Shown: positions 42,358-51,749, counted from the stretch's first letter. The stretch is 64,000 nucleotides of DNA from CBDFGT01 sp965247225 (GCA_965247225.1 CBDFGT010000039.1:1-64000); one strand, 5' to 3'. Numbers and translations: made by a program. The notes: generated by a model not told the origin, from the sequence alone.

Positions 42358-43350
42358 TCAGATATCAAACTGGTAGCTGAGAGGCACGAAGTGATAACCC
42401 TGATCCCGCTTTTCCACATAGCCGACAGAGGGGAACGGCATGTGATAGCCCAGAAAAGCGGTGCGGTCGGTTGCCAGCATATCAAAGACTTTCTTGCGGC
42501 TGGCAGCGGCATTGGCCTTGTCCATGTCAAATCGTACTTCCCAGTCGGGCCGCTGCAACGACAGCACGAAGTGATTGGCGGTATCGGCGGTCAGCACCAG
42601 TGCCTTGCCTTCCGATTCCACGCGGTAGATCATGTGGCCCGGTGAATGGCCAAAGGCCGCCATTCCGGAAATTCCCGGAACCACCTCGCCGCCGTCAGCA
42701 ATGAAGGTCATTTTTTCAGCAAGCGGTACGACCTTTTCGACGACACCCTTGTGTCCGCCTTCGGCAGGTGTGCCCACACGGGCCGGATCTTTCCAAAAAT
42801 CATATTCCACCTGGCCCGTGACATAACGGGCATTTTTGAAGGTTGGCGCACCCTTTTCCATGACACCGCCAATATGATCACCATGCATGTGGGTGAGAAC
42901 GACAACGCTCACATCTTCCGGTGCATAGCCATGTGCGGCAAGACCTGCCAGCAACTGGCCCATGCCGCCTTGACGGCCCCCCTCGCCCAGACCGGTGTCA
43001 AAAAGCACAACATCCTTGCCGGTATTGACAAGGGTGGGGGAAAAGCCGTTGACGAATTTGTCCGCAGGCAGGAAATTTTCCTGCAAAAGTGCAGACACAG
43101 CCTCCGGCGGCTGGTTGGTGCCATAGGTCTCAAACGGCTTTTCAGACACCCGGCTGCCGTCGCTGATGACCAAAATGTCAAATGCTCCAACCTTGAAATT
43201 TCTTGTTCTTGTCATCTGGTCCGCGTTGGCTGCCACTGGCTCAGATTGCGCATGGGCTTGCCCTCCTGTCAAAATTATCGGTGCTGCCAGCATACCGAGA
43301 CCGGCTGTACCAAACAATGTCCTGCGGTTGAGTATTGGTGACTTCATCAT
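42358..43350 (-). CDS. Tat-exported metallo-beta-lactamase-fold hydrolase
   Basis: This 330-residue protein has a twin-arginine signal (NRRTLFGTAGLGMLAAPIIL, cleavage near AHAQS) and an MBL-fold domain. The metal motif is LTHMHGDHIGGV (HxHxDH); later ligands lie in GHSPGHMIY and TADTANHFV, with the final His in LGYHMPFPSVG. The overall sequence is of the quorum-quenching/QsdR-like or AttM-like MBL group, but a lactonase role is not shown. The ATGATG at 43350 has GGAGG 5 nt upstream. It stands divergent from the broken MFS gene. Confidence 0.88.
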   Translation of the reverse strand: MMKSPILNRRTLFGTAGLGMLAAPIILTGGQAHAQSEPVAANADQMTRTRNFKVGAFDILVISDGSRVSEKPFETYGTNQPPEAVSALLQENFLPADKFVNGFSPTLVNTGKDVVLFDTGLGEGGRQGGMGQLLAGLAAHGYAPEDVSVVVLTHMHGDHIGGVMEKGAPTFKNARYVTGQVEYDFWKDPARVGTPAEGGHKGVVEKVVPLAEKMTFIADGGEVVPGISGMAAFGHSPGHMIYRVESEGKALVLTADTANHFVLSLQRPDWEVRFDMDKANAAASRKKVFDMLATDRTAFLGYHMPFPSVGYVEKRDQGYHFVPLSYQFDI

Positions 43351-43570
43351 ATCTGCCTCCAGAGGTTTCGTTCTCAGGTCCATTACCAAGAATTGGGCAG
43401 ATGACAGATTTTTCCATCCCCGATCACGGCTTTGTGAATACGGATTGACGGGGTGCATTTCAGCATGGCGGGTACTCAGGCCGTGACCAGAGAAGGCAAG
43501 GTGGGCATGCACAGGGCGGCTACCATCGAATTTTTTGCCCGCTGTCATGATTTGGTGTTTTTTTGCGCCT

Positions 43571-43619
43571 AAAGGAAATTCTCCTTTTCCAGCAATGACC
43601 GGGCTACGCCCGGTTTTTT
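43571..43619 (+). promoter_or_regulatory. Leader with two hairpins, the second terminator-like, before the MFS gene
   Basis: AAAGGA-aattc-TCCTTT (43571-43587) is followed by ACCGGGC-tac-GCCCGGT with five more T (43598-43619). The second is a good Rho-independent terminator ending 15 nt before the MFS start codon. No plus-strand gene lies upstream, so it looks like a leader attenuator. Confidence 0.55.
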
Positions 43620-43634
43620 CCCGGCAGGCTTTTC

Positions 43635-45009
43635 ATGAACCGCATTTCCCCGATGATTCTGGCCGTGGCCTTGTTCATGGAGCAGATGGATTCCACCGTG
43701 ATTGCCACATCGCTGCCGGCCATTGCCGCCGATCTCGGTGTCAATCCGATCACCCTGAAACTGGCTGTTACCACCTATCTGGTGGCGATCGGGGTGTTCG
43801 TGCCGCTCAGCGGCTGGTTTGCCGACCGCTTTGGTGCCAAACGGGTTTTCCGGGCCGCCATTTTCGTGTTCGTCACCGGGTCTATCTGCTGCGCGATTGC
43901 CGGAAACCTCACCGAATTTGTGCTTGCGCGGTTTTTGCAGGGCATGGGCGGGGCCATGATGACTCCCATTGGCCGCGTTGTGCTTTTGCGCACCACCGAG
44001 CGCAGCCAGCTTGTCTCCGCCATGGCGTTTTTGACGATCCCGGCGCTGATCGGTCCGATGATCGGGCCGCCGCTGGGTGGTTTCATCACCACATGGTTTT
44101 CCTGGCACTGGATTTTTCTGATCAACGTGCCGGTGGGGATTGTCGGTATTATCCTTGTGACCCTGTTTTTACCTGAAATTCCCTCGGAGCATCCCGGAAA
44201 GCTGGATTTCAAGGGATTTTTCCTCATGGCCATCGGGGCCCGCCGGCTGCGTGTTCGGCCTTTCTGTGATCAGCCTGCCTGCCCTTGCACCCGCTGTTGG
44301 CATAGGCGCAACCCTGTGCGGGGTCATCGCCACGGCCCTTTACATCCGGCACGCGCGCAAACATCCCCGCCCGATCCTTGATCTGGGTATTTTTCGCGAC
44401 GAGGCCTTCCGGTCATCGGCTATCGGCGGGTTCATTTTCCGGATTTCCATCGGGGCCATTCCGTTCCTGACGGCGCTGATGCTGCAGATAGCCTTCGGGC
44501 TCAACCCGTTTCAGACCGGGATGATTACCTTTGCCGGTGCCATTGGCGCCATCAGCACCAAGTTTTTTGCCCAGAGGCTCTACGCCTGGATCGGGTTTCG
44601 TACGGCCTTGCTGGTGGCCGCCACGATTTCCACATTTGCAACGCTGACATTTGCATTCTTTTCCCCGGGAACACCCGGCTGGATGCTGATGGCGGCGCTT
44701 CTGACCGGCGGTATCAGCCGGTCCCTGTTTTTTACCGGGGTCAATGCGCTGGGTTTTGCCAATATTGACAATGCGGCGGCCTCGCATGCCGCGACCATGA
44801 ATTCCGTGTTGCAGCAGGTGAGCGTCGCCATGGGCGTGGCGGTGGCAGCCGCCATTCTGGAAACCAGCACAGCCATCCATGGCACCGGCCTGCAACTGGG
44901 AGATTTCCATATGGCTTTTGTTGCCATTTCCGCCATCACCATTCTGGCGACCGTTCCTTTTATCCGCATGTCCAACGCTGTCGGAGCCAATGTTTCAGGC
45001 CATCACTGA
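43635..45009 (+). pseudogene. MFS drug transporter (DHA2/EmrB-like), broken by a one-base frameshift
   Basis: This is a multidrug-efflux-type major facilitator. The first frame (43635 to about 44240) covers roughly the first six helices, with MDSTVIATSLPAIAADLGV, LSGWFADRFGAKRVF, RFLQGMGGAMMTPIGRVVLL and the motif C-like PALIGPMIGPPLGG. The second frame (from 44242 to 45009) continues with GLSVISLPALAPAV and the remaining helices. Skipping one base within GGGGCCCG at 44235-44242 restores a continuous protein of about 457 residues. Either the gene is disabled or the assembly carries one extra base in a homopolymer-like run. Confidence 0.85.
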
Positions 45010-45110
45010 CATCGGGCAACCGCATTTCCGTTTGCTTGTGCTACCCGGCACCATACAGTGGCGTTCAGGTGCGAATCAACGGGCTGACAAACAGGACAGG
45101 CGGAAAATGG

Positions 45111-46200
45111 ATGACGTGCACGAGGCCTGACACCAGGCTCCGCAGCCTGCAATATTTGCGTGCCGTTGCAGCCATTCTGGTTGTCCTGCACCATACGCGC
45201 GAACAAAATGATGCGTTGAAAGCCCTGTTCAGCAGTCCGTTCGGATCGGCAGGCGTGGATATTTTCTTTGTCATCAGCGGTTTCCTGATGCTGCAGATCA
45301 GCGACCGAACCGAAAGTCGCCTGCGGTTTTTTTTGTGAGCGGTTTTTGCGCGTAGCCCCGCTTTATTATATTTTCACCACCCTGTTTCTGGTGCTGCTGT
45401 TTGTGCTGCCGCATGTGTTTGACAAGGCGGTGGTGTCGCTGCCGCAATATGCAGCCTCGCTGGCATTCCTTCCGTTCGTGGCGTTTGACGGGCGCATACG
45501 CCCGCTGGTTTCCATAGGCTGGACCCTGAACTATGAAATGTATTTCTATGTGCTGATGGCGCTGTTTGCTGTCTGCAGTACGCGGATCAAACTCCTGGGC
45601 GTGACGGCAAGCCTGCTGCTCATCATGCTTGTGGCCGCCATCCTGTCGCCCGTCTGGCCGCTTCTTGCGTTTTACAGCAATCCGCTGGTGCTGGAATTTG
45701 TGTCTGGAATGCTGATGGCCGCTTTCTATCAAACCGGCAGCCAAAGTGGCAGGATTTTCCCCGCAATGGCACTGGTCTGCGGCATGGGCCTGTTTGGTTT
45801 CAACACGCTTTTTCTGGCGGTACAGCCGGATTTGCGCATTATCATGCTTGGTATTCCGGCTGCGCTGATTGTTTTTGGCGCAATCGGGCTGGAAAAGAGC
45901 GGGGCCATCACGATCCGAACTCCGGTATTCCGGAGAATTGCACAAGAGCTGGAACGGATCGGCGATGCATCCTATTCGCTATATCTGTCGCATATTTTCA
46001 CGCTGGGCGGCATGACGCTGGCATGGCGCATGCTGCACCTGCCGTTCAAGGGCGTGCCCGCCCTGCTGACCTTTGCGGCAACAAGCATCATTGCCTGCAT
46101 CATCGCAGCCCTGATCATCCATCATATCGTGGAAAAACCGTTGCTGGCCGTATCGCGCCGCTGGCTTGACCGGCGGTTTGCAAAACCCGCCAGACCATAG
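45111..46200 (+). pseudogene. Acyltransferase 3 family protein, broken at a poly-T tract
   Basis: This membrane acyltransferase (OafA/YrhL type) O-acetylates surface polysaccharides in relatives. The first frame (45111-45338) gives LRSLQYLRAVAAILVVLHHT and GVDIFFVISGFLML, with the family's catalytic His. The second frame (to 46200) gives the remaining helices from APLYYIFTTLFLVL through SYSLYLSHIFTLG. The frame is lost at eight consecutive T (45327-45334); seven T would restore a protein of about 362 residues reading RFFCERFLRVAP. This may be decay, phase variation or an indel error. The start at 45111 has GGAAAATGG upstream. Confidence 0.85.
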
Positions 46201-46213
46201 GGCGGCTACAAGA

Positions 46214-46597
46214 CTATTCCGGCTTTTCACAGACGGCTGAAATCTTGTTGCCGTCGGGATCACGCACGAATGCAGCGTAAAAATGGGCATGGAAGGGGCG
46301 CAGGCCCGGCGCACCCTCATCGGTTCCACCCTGTGCCAGTGCGGCCTGATAAAAGGCGTCTACCGATGCACGGTCCTGTGCTTCCAGAGCCACGGTCGTA
46401 CCATTGCCGAACGTGGCAGGCTGCCTGTTGAAGGGACAGGTCATCCAGAAGCGGATACGGCTGCCATCGTCCGGTCCGTAACCTATCTCGCCGTCATCCC
46501 GCTTGCGCAGCACATAGCCCAGCGGAGCAAGTGCGGCATCGTAAAAGGTTTTGGCCTTCTGGAGATTGTTTGTCCCAAGCGTTATATAAAGAAGCAT
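46214..46597 (-). CDS. VOC (glyoxalase/bleomycin-resistance) family protein
   Basis: This 127-residue protein has the paired beta-alpha-beta-beta-beta units of the vicinal oxygen chelate fold. MLLYITLGTNNLQKAKTFYD opens the first unit, and HAHFYAAFVRDPDGNKISAV is the typical second-unit end with a metal-ligand Glu replaced or nearby. A glyoxalase, dioxygenase or resistance function cannot be told from sequence. It ends 14 bp from the convergent acyltransferase stop, and its start is 3 bp after the rlmE stop, so it is likely co-transcribed with rlmE. Confidence 0.85.
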   Translation of the reverse strand: MLLYITLGTNNLQKAKTFYDAALAPLGYVLRKRDDGEIGYGPDDGSRIRFWMTCPFNRQPATFGNGTTVALEAQDRASVDAFYQAALAQGGTDEGAPGLRPFHAHFYAAFVRDPDGNKISAVCEKPE

Positions 46598-46599
46598 GG

Positions 46600-47334
46600 T
46601 CAGGCACCGTTTTCGGCTTCGGGCTGCATCGCGGCTTGCGTTTTTCGTCCCTTGAAATGCTTGGCCAGCAGGAACATTTCCACCGATTCTGCCCGCGATG
46701 AACCGGGCTTGACATGGATGACCGATTTGAAATTCTGCTTGAGCATGGTCAAAATGTCTTTTTCCGTACCGCCCTGGAAGGTCTTGGCCAGAAAATGCCC
46801 GCCTTCTGCCAGATTTTCCACGGCAAATTGCGCGGCCACCTCGCACAGGTGCATGGTGCGGATGTGGTCGGTTTTTTGGTGGCCTGTGGTTGGTACCGCC
46901 ATATCGGACATGACCAGATCCGGCACACCGCCCAGTGCTTCCATCAGCAGACCGGGGGCCGCCTCGTCGAGAAAATCCATCTGCAGGAAGCGTACGCCCG
47001 GAATGGCGTCCATCTCCAGAAAATCGATGGCTGCGACATGAATCTTGTCTTCCGTGGAATCCGTTACCCTGGCGGCAATCTGTGACCAGCCGCCAGGCGC
47101 TGCCCCCAGATCGATGATGCGCCTGGCACCCTTGAGGATATCGTGTTTCTCGTCAATTTCCAGAAGCTTGTAAACCGCGCGCGAGCGATAGCCCTCGCGC
47201 TTGGCCTGCTGCACATAGGGATCGTTGATATGGCGCTCGATCCAGCGGCGCGATGAGGCCTTGAGCTTGCCGCGCTTGACCTTCTGGCCAAGCTTGCGGC
47301 CCGTTCGGCTGACTATGGAAGGCGGTTTGGTCAT
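46600..47334 (-). CDS. rlmE: 23S rRNA (U2552-2'-O)-methyltransferase RlmE/FtsJ
   Basis: This SAM-dependent enzyme methylates the 2'-OH of U2552 in 23S rRNA, late in 50S assembly. The 244 residues show the basic N-terminus (GRKLGQKVKRGKLKASSRRW), YRSRAVYKLLEIDEKH, the SAM motif IDLGAAPGGWSQIA, DFLDE, LVMSDMAVPTTGH with the catalytic Lys/Asp set, and FLAKTFQGG plus KPGSSRAESVEMFLLA. The ATG at 47334 matches the family start; the 47355 ATG adds an unlikely leader. It lies 36 bp after the gppA stop, a pairing known in Brucella relatives. Confidence 0.95.
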   Translation of the reverse strand: MTKPPSIVSRTGRKLGQKVKRGKLKASSRRWIERHINDPYVQQAKREGYRSRAVYKLLEIDEKHDILKGARRIIDLGAAPGGWSQIAARVTDSTEDKIHVAAIDFLEMDAIPGVRFLQMDFLDEAAPGLLMEALGGVPDLVMSDMAVPTTGHQKTDHIRTMHLCEVAAQFAVENLAEGGHFLAKTFQGGTEKDILTMLKQNFKSVIHVKPGSSRAESVEMFLLAKHFKGRKTQAAMQPEAENGA

Positions 47335-47370
47335 TCTGTCCAGTCCCCGGGGCAATATTTTTGGGTCGTC

Positions 47371-48999
47371 TCAAAACAGTTTGCGGTTTCTGGAGCGCCG
47401 CCAGATGCCATCATCGGCCATCATGTCCGTGAGCAGGCCTTCGCGCAAGCCGCGATCTGCCACCCGCAAGCGTGGCGAGGGCCAGCGACGGCGGATGGAT
47501 TCCAGAATGGCACAGCCTGCCAGAACCAGATCGGCCCTGTCCGGCCCGATACAGGCATTGCCGGCACGTTCTGCAAAGCTCCAGGACAGGAGTTTTGACT
47601 GCATGGTTGTGACTTCCGTATCGGAAAGCCAAAGCCCGTCCACACGGCGCCGGTCATAACGTGGAAGATCCAGATGAACGCCGGCCAGTGTGGTCACCGT
47701 GCCGGAGGTTCCGATCAGATGAAAATCGGCTTGCGGATCTATGGCCAGTTCGGCCACGGTCGGGCTTTCAAAACCTGCCAGATAGGCATCCACCTCGGCA
47801 ACCATGCCTTCAAACACATCCGGTGTGACATCGCGTCCGCCATGACGCTCGGACAGCGTGACCACGCCCACAGGCAGGGACGTCCAGTGGGTGATGTGAT
47901 TGGCGAGACGCCCGGAGCGGCGGTCCCCGATACGGATCACGGCAATTTCCGATGAGCCACCGCCGATATCAAACAGAACCACCGACTTTGTCTGCAAGCC
48001 TACCAGCGATGAACAGCCGGAAACGGCCAGTTTCGCCTCGGTCTGGCGGCTGATGATTTCCAGATCCAGACCGGTTTCACTCTTCACGCGCGCGAGAAAT
48101 TCTTCCCCGTTGCTGGCCTGGCGGCAGGCTTCCGTTGCAATCAGGCGCACACGACGAATCTTGCGCATGCACAGTTTGGAGGCACAGATTTTCAGCGCCT
48201 CCACCGAGCGATCCATGGCTTCTTCAGAGAGTTTTCCGCTGGCTGCCAGTCCTTCGCCCAGGCGCACGATGCGCGAGAAGGCATCCACAACCCGAAACTG
48301 GCCGGGCCTTGTTGGCTGGGCAATCAACAGCCTGCAATTGTTTGTACCCAGATCCAGGGCTGCATAAAGATCATCCGGGCCATTTTCGGCCAGACTGGCC
48401 TGAGCCGACTTCCAGTGCAGATCACCTGACCTTGCAAAACCGTGATCGAAAGGCTGCGGGCTTTGGCCCGCAACACCGGCCTGAAGGTCTGCATCGCTGT
48501 CCGGTCCATGCCCTGCCCCACCCTGCACAGGTGCATTTTGTGCGTCTGGCTTTGGGGGGTCCACTCTTGCAAGCTCTGGTCTTGATGGTTCCGGTCTTGA
48601 TGACACTGGCCTTGATGAAAGGGCGCGCTCCTGCAAGCGCCGGTGATGGCGTGATTTTGGATCTTTCGATGCATGGTTTCTGGCATGGCCGGGGTTTGCT
48701 GCCGGTTGACCTGTTACAGACCGACCGCTTTCACCCTGCATTTCATCCGGTTGCCGGTTGCTTTTATTGCGCGCACGCCTGCGACGCTTGCGCTTGGCGG
48801 GGTTTTCAGGATTTTTGTCTGCAGGGCGACCCGGCGTGCTGGCTTGCGCCTGTGCCGGGGTTTCAGATGAAGCCGTTCCAGCCAGGATGCCTTTGCCCCT
48901 GCGCTTTCTCTTGCCGCGCCGGGTTGGCTTACCCTGTGCGCTTCCTGCATCCGTCGCCCTGAAATCACTCGGCTTTACACCGTTTTCAGGGTCTTCCAC
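47371..48999 (-). CDS. Ppx/GppA exopolyphosphatase with long basic N-terminal extension
   Basis: This 542-residue enzyme has its Ppx/GppA domain from about residue 210 to the end: YAALDLGTNNCRLLIAQP (phosphate 1 loop), RIVRLGEGLAASGKLSEEAM, LIATEACRQASN, VLFDIGGGSSEIAVI, and LIGTSGTVTTLAGVHL. Family members hydrolyse polyphosphate or pppGpp. The first 200 residues are low complexity, with Arg/Lys-rich clusters (KRKRRGKG, KRKRRRRARNKS) and Pro/Ser repeats, much longer than usual. The start is the first ATG in frame; the extension's composition could be an RNA-binding disordered tail (inference). rlmE follows closely. The 341 bp before tRNA-Gln hold no gene. Confidence 0.9.
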   Translation of the reverse strand: MEDPENGVKPSDFRATDAGSAQGKPTRRGKRKRRGKGILAGTASSETPAQAQASTPGRPADKNPENPAKRKRRRRARNKSNRQPDEMQGESGRSVTGQPAANPGHARNHASKDPKSRHHRRLQERALSSRPVSSRPEPSRPELARVDPPKPDAQNAPVQGGAGHGPDSDADLQAGVAGQSPQPFDHGFARSGDLHWKSAQASLAENGPDDLYAALDLGTNNCRLLIAQPTRPGQFRVVDAFSRIVRLGEGLAASGKLSEEAMDRSVEALKICASKLCMRKIRRVRLIATEACRQASNGEEFLARVKSETGLDLEIISRQTEAKLAVSGCSSLVGLQTKSVVLFDIGGGSSEIAVIRIGDRRSGRLANHITHWTSLPVGVVTLSERHGGRDVTPDVFEGMVAEVDAYLAGFESPTVAELAIDPQADFHLIGTSGTVTTLAGVHLDLPRYDRRRVDGLWLSDTEVTTMQSKLLSWSFAERAGNACIGPDRADLVLAGCAILESIRRRWPSPRLRVADRGLREGLLTDMMADDGIWRRSRNRKLF

Positions 49000-49280
49000 G
49001 TTCTATTTCCACCGCAACCCGCGCGTTTGCTGTTTTTAGCCCGCTGCAGGCGCTCTCTTGATCTTCGTTAGGACCATTGTAACAGTGCTGCGACAATTTA
49101 CCAAATTCTTTTTGCAGCGCCCGGTTTTTCACCAACACCACATCCCTGAAAGGTGAGCGGTGCGACACGTTCCCGCCAAAAGACGCACCAGCGGGAAAAG
49201 GAAATTTTCCATCACACCAGGCCATTTCAAAGGCTTGGGACGATTTTGCCTTGCCTTTCATTTTTTTGACAAATGGGACT

Positions 49281-49308
49281 TTGCAGAACAGAATCTTTTG
49301 TTTATAAG
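49281..49308 (+). promoter_or_regulatory. Candidate promoter of tRNA-Gln
   Basis: TTGCAG (49281-49286) and TATAAG (49303-49308) are 16 bp apart and lie 32 bp before the tRNA. A TTGACA at 49266-49271 is nearby without a good partner. Confidence 0.45.
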
Positions 49309-49340
49309 CCCGGCTCACAGGCAGCATCTGGCATGCCGTT

Positions 49341-49414
49341 TGGGGAATAGTTCAATGGTAGAACGACGGACTCTGACTCCGTTAATCTTGGTTCGAGTCC
49401 AGGTTCCCCAGCCA
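49341..49414 (+). tRNA. tRNA-Gln (anticodon CTG)
   Basis: The sequence folds as a full cloverleaf. The acceptor stem is TGGGGAA/TTCCCCA, the D arm contains TTCAATGGTAGAA, the anticodon stem ACGGA/TCCGT closes loop CTCTGAC with anticodon CTG (reads CAG), and the T arm carries GGTTCGAGTCC. CCA is encoded at 49412-49414. The adjacent integrase remnant suggests the 3' end served as an integration site. Confidence 0.97.
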
Positions 49415-49558
49415 ATCTCACTCATTTCTTGAATGAATTCACTTTTTCGCCCGTTTTGGATCCCGTTTTCGCATTATCAGCGATCTGATGCCCAAAGGTG
49501 ATGCCCACGCTTTTTGAAGCGGTGGCTTTACCCTTGGCAAAGCGAGGGTATTCAGGCG

Positions 49559-49930
49559 ATGCCAGTACGCCACTCTGTACGCCACGAAGTCGAAAATCTG
49601 ATCCGCCGCGGAAACATCTTCTATTGGCGACCGCGCGTCCCGGGCTGTTTTGCCGCCTGCCCGCCCGGAAGCCATCTTTCATCAAGTCTTCAGATGTCTG
49701 ATCATAAAAAGGCCAAGGTGATGGCGCGGCAGCTCAATCTCCGCCTTGCCGAAATGAAACTGAAGTCGAAGGATATCATGAGCACGAAGGAGCAGCTTCA
49801 AAGGCTGTTCAAGTGTGCGCCCATTCAACATTGTGATTGTCCTTGTTTCAATGGTTCGGTTCGCACCACCATCAAACGGATAAACACACTCTTCCGCAAG
49901 GGAGGCACCGCTGCCAATTCATTCCAATGA
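49559..49930 (+). pseudogene. Tyrosine-integrase remnant (DUF6538-type N-terminal domain)
   Basis: This open frame of about 123 residues starts 145 bp after tRNA-Gln. Its early part (RHEVENLIRRGNIFYWRPRV) matches the N-terminal DUF6538 domain of phage/island integrases, followed by QMSDHKKAKVMARQLNLRLA. No catalytic R-H-R-Y domain follows; the frame ends with a Cys-rich unrelated stretch (CAPIQHCDCPCF). It is therefore a truncated integrase, the scar of an element once integrated at the tRNA. No second att copy is seen in the window. The start could also be 49514. Confidence 0.7.
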
Positions 49931-50054
49931 AAAGGCAGTGGTGTCAGATAAGGTCGAGACTTTTACAAAGTTTATAGACCAAATCTGACCTGACAGAGCG
50001 CCGCCCAAAAACGGTTAAATGTCAGATCAAGTCTGAACTGCTACACTGTTTCCC

Positions 50055-50849
50055 TTATACGGGGCGGTCTGACGGAGCGTTTTTGATGTCTGGCCATACC
50101 TTGACCGTCGCCGCCAGGAGAGCCGGCGTTGCAGCGGCGACCCATGGTATACCACTGCCCTCATGCGTTCCAATCCGGACGTCAAGACCTGCCTCACTTG
50201 CCAGAACGACGCCGCCCGCGATGTCCCACATGGTCGTGCGCTTCTGCAGATGACCGTCGAAAATGCCGCGGGCGGCAAAGGCGAGCCCGATCGATGTTGA
50301 GCGGATGGATTCGACTACCCAGCCCGCACGCCTCAGCCCTACGTTGAGCGCCGCCACTTCCTCGGCATCGGCAGCAGCACTGTCACCAAGCGACATGACC
50401 TGCACCGCCTCAAATGGCACGTAGCGTGAAAACGGCTTGCCGTTCAGCAGCAATCCCGTTCCATCAGCAGCTGCATATATATCGCCGAAAACCGGGATTG
50501 CGACGATACCGAGGTCCGGCCGACCCTTGCGCACAAAGCCAAGCGAAATGCCCCAAAGTGGCGATCCGCGCAGAAAGTTTGTGGTGCCATCAATAGGATC
50601 GATGATCCAGTAGCCCTCATCGGCCACGCCGCCCAGTTCCTCGCCCAGCACGGTTTCGCCGGGAAAATCTGCCGCCAGACGTTCCCGGACCAGCCTTTCG
50701 ACGGCCACGTCCGCTTCTGAAACGAAATCCTGGAACCCCTTCTCCCGGGTGGTGACGGAATCGCGCGTCTGGAAATGGCGAAGGGCAAGGCCCATCGCTT
50801 CCTCGATAATGGTGACAGCGCGCTCAAGGCGCTCGCTTACCGTGTCCAT
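50055..50849 (-). CDS. Inositol monophosphatase family protein
   Basis: This 264-residue Mg-dependent phosphatase belongs to the IMPase/SuhB superfamily. The metal motifs are GEELGG (Glu), the core WIIDPIDGTTNFLRG (D-x-I-D-G-T-x-x-F) and the C-terminal TMWDIAGGVVLASEAGL (WDxAxG). Substrates in the family include inositol-1-phosphate and related sugar phosphates. The ATG at 50849 has GGAGG 9 nt upstream and overlaps the GDPD stop by 13 bp. It is the last gene of an ABC importer operon that also encodes a glycerophosphodiesterase. This suggests it dephosphorylates a product of that pathway. Confidence 0.92.
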   Translation of the reverse strand: MDTVSERLERAVTIIEEAMGLALRHFQTRDSVTTREKGFQDFVSEADVAVERLVRERLAADFPGETVLGEELGGVADEGYWIIDPIDGTTNFLRGSPLWGISLGFVRKGRPDLGIVAIPVFGDIYAAADGTGLLLNGKPFSRYVPFEAVQVMSLGDSAAADAEEVAALNVGLRRAGWVVESIRSTSIGLAFAARGIFDGHLQKRTTMWDIAGGVVLASEAGLDVRIGTHEGSGIPWVAAATPALLAATVKVWPDIKNAPSDRPV

Positions 50850-51730
50850 GATCTGCCCGCCTCCGTGGCACCGGTCCTCAGCCATGCCTTGAATGCCTCC
50901 ACCTGATCGGTCTGGATGGCCCCGACACCGACTGCTGCAAGCGCACCCCAGACCGCTTCGGGATCAGCCAAGGCATGCGTATCGTTGAAATCGAGGCAAT
51001 AAGAGACGTCGAGTGTATTGATCCACAGACGGATATTCTGCCGCTCCAGCTCCGCACGCCCTTCGGACAGATCGGCGATATCAGTAAACTTTACCTCGAT
51101 CATGGGTGCTCGCAACGCTTCGATGCGACGCAGATCCTGGCTGAACATGCCCTTCCTGACACGGAACATCGGCATATGCGGAATCTTGCCGAACCAATCC
51201 GTATCCAGCACCTCGAAATGACCGGCCTCGGCGTCGATATCGGTCTTGACGAGCACCTGGTTCTCGACCCCAAGACGCAGCACCGTTTCCATAACCTGCG
51301 GCAGATCTCTGGTAAACTTTGTGTCGATATTCAGGGCAATCCGTCCGCGCGCTTCTTCCAGCAATTCTTCCAGCGTCGGCACGCATTCGTCAGTCACGTG
51401 GGCGCTCTCGCCGCCTGCACCCGCCTTCAGTCTTGCGCAGCGAACCTCGACGAAGGGCAGATGTCCCACGATCCCCCGCCCGGTCGTCGTGCGATCAAGC
51501 GTTTCGTCGTGAATGACAACCAGCCGGCCGTCGGCAGTTGCCTGCGTGTCTATCTCGATCATTTCCACACCCGCCGTGACGGCGGCGCTCACGGAGGCCA
51601 GCGAGTTTTCGGCCGTTGACGTCCAGAAGCCGCGATGGGCGACCGTCAGGATTGCTGGATTGCTGCGGGAACACATGCTGAGGATGTCAGATGATTTTGC
51701 ATTGCGGGTGTTGGCAGGCGATGAATTCAT
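50837..51730 (-). CDS. Glycerophosphodiester phosphodiesterase
   Basis: This GDPD/UgpQ-type enzyme cleaves glycerophosphodiesters to glycerol-3-phosphate and an alcohol. The 297 residues show the motif TVAHRGFWTSTAENSLAS (HRG and E-N), GVEMIEIDTQATADGRLVV with the catalytic E/D, and VIHDETLDRTTTGRG with the second His. The later RIALNIDTKFT and FTDIADLSEG segments complete the TIM barrel. No signal peptide is present, so it acts on imported substrates. It lies 19 bp after the permease stop, in an operon with an ABC importer. The start has no strong ribosome-binding site; ATG at 51676 (MCSRSNP) is an alternative. Confidence 0.92.
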   Translation of the reverse strand: MNSSPANTRNAKSSDILSMCSRSNPAILTVAHRGFWTSTAENSLASVSAAVTAGVEMIEIDTQATADGRLVVIHDETLDRTTTGRGIVGHLPFVEVRCARLKAGAGGESAHVTDECVPTLEELLEEARGRIALNIDTKFTRDLPQVMETVLRLGVENQVLVKTDIDAEAGHFEVLDTDWFGKIPHMPMFRVRKGMFSQDLRRIEALRAPMIEVKFTDIADLSEGRAELERQNIRLWINTLDVSYCLDFNDTHALADPEAVWGALAAVGVGAIQTDQVEAFKAWLRTGATEAGRSWTR

Positions 51731-51749
51731 GGCATTGGCTTTCGTATAC

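Noticed and set aside
49422..49685. 87-codon minus-strand frame beside tRNA-Gln
   Set aside because: Opposite strand of the integrase remnant, no ribosome-binding site or family match.
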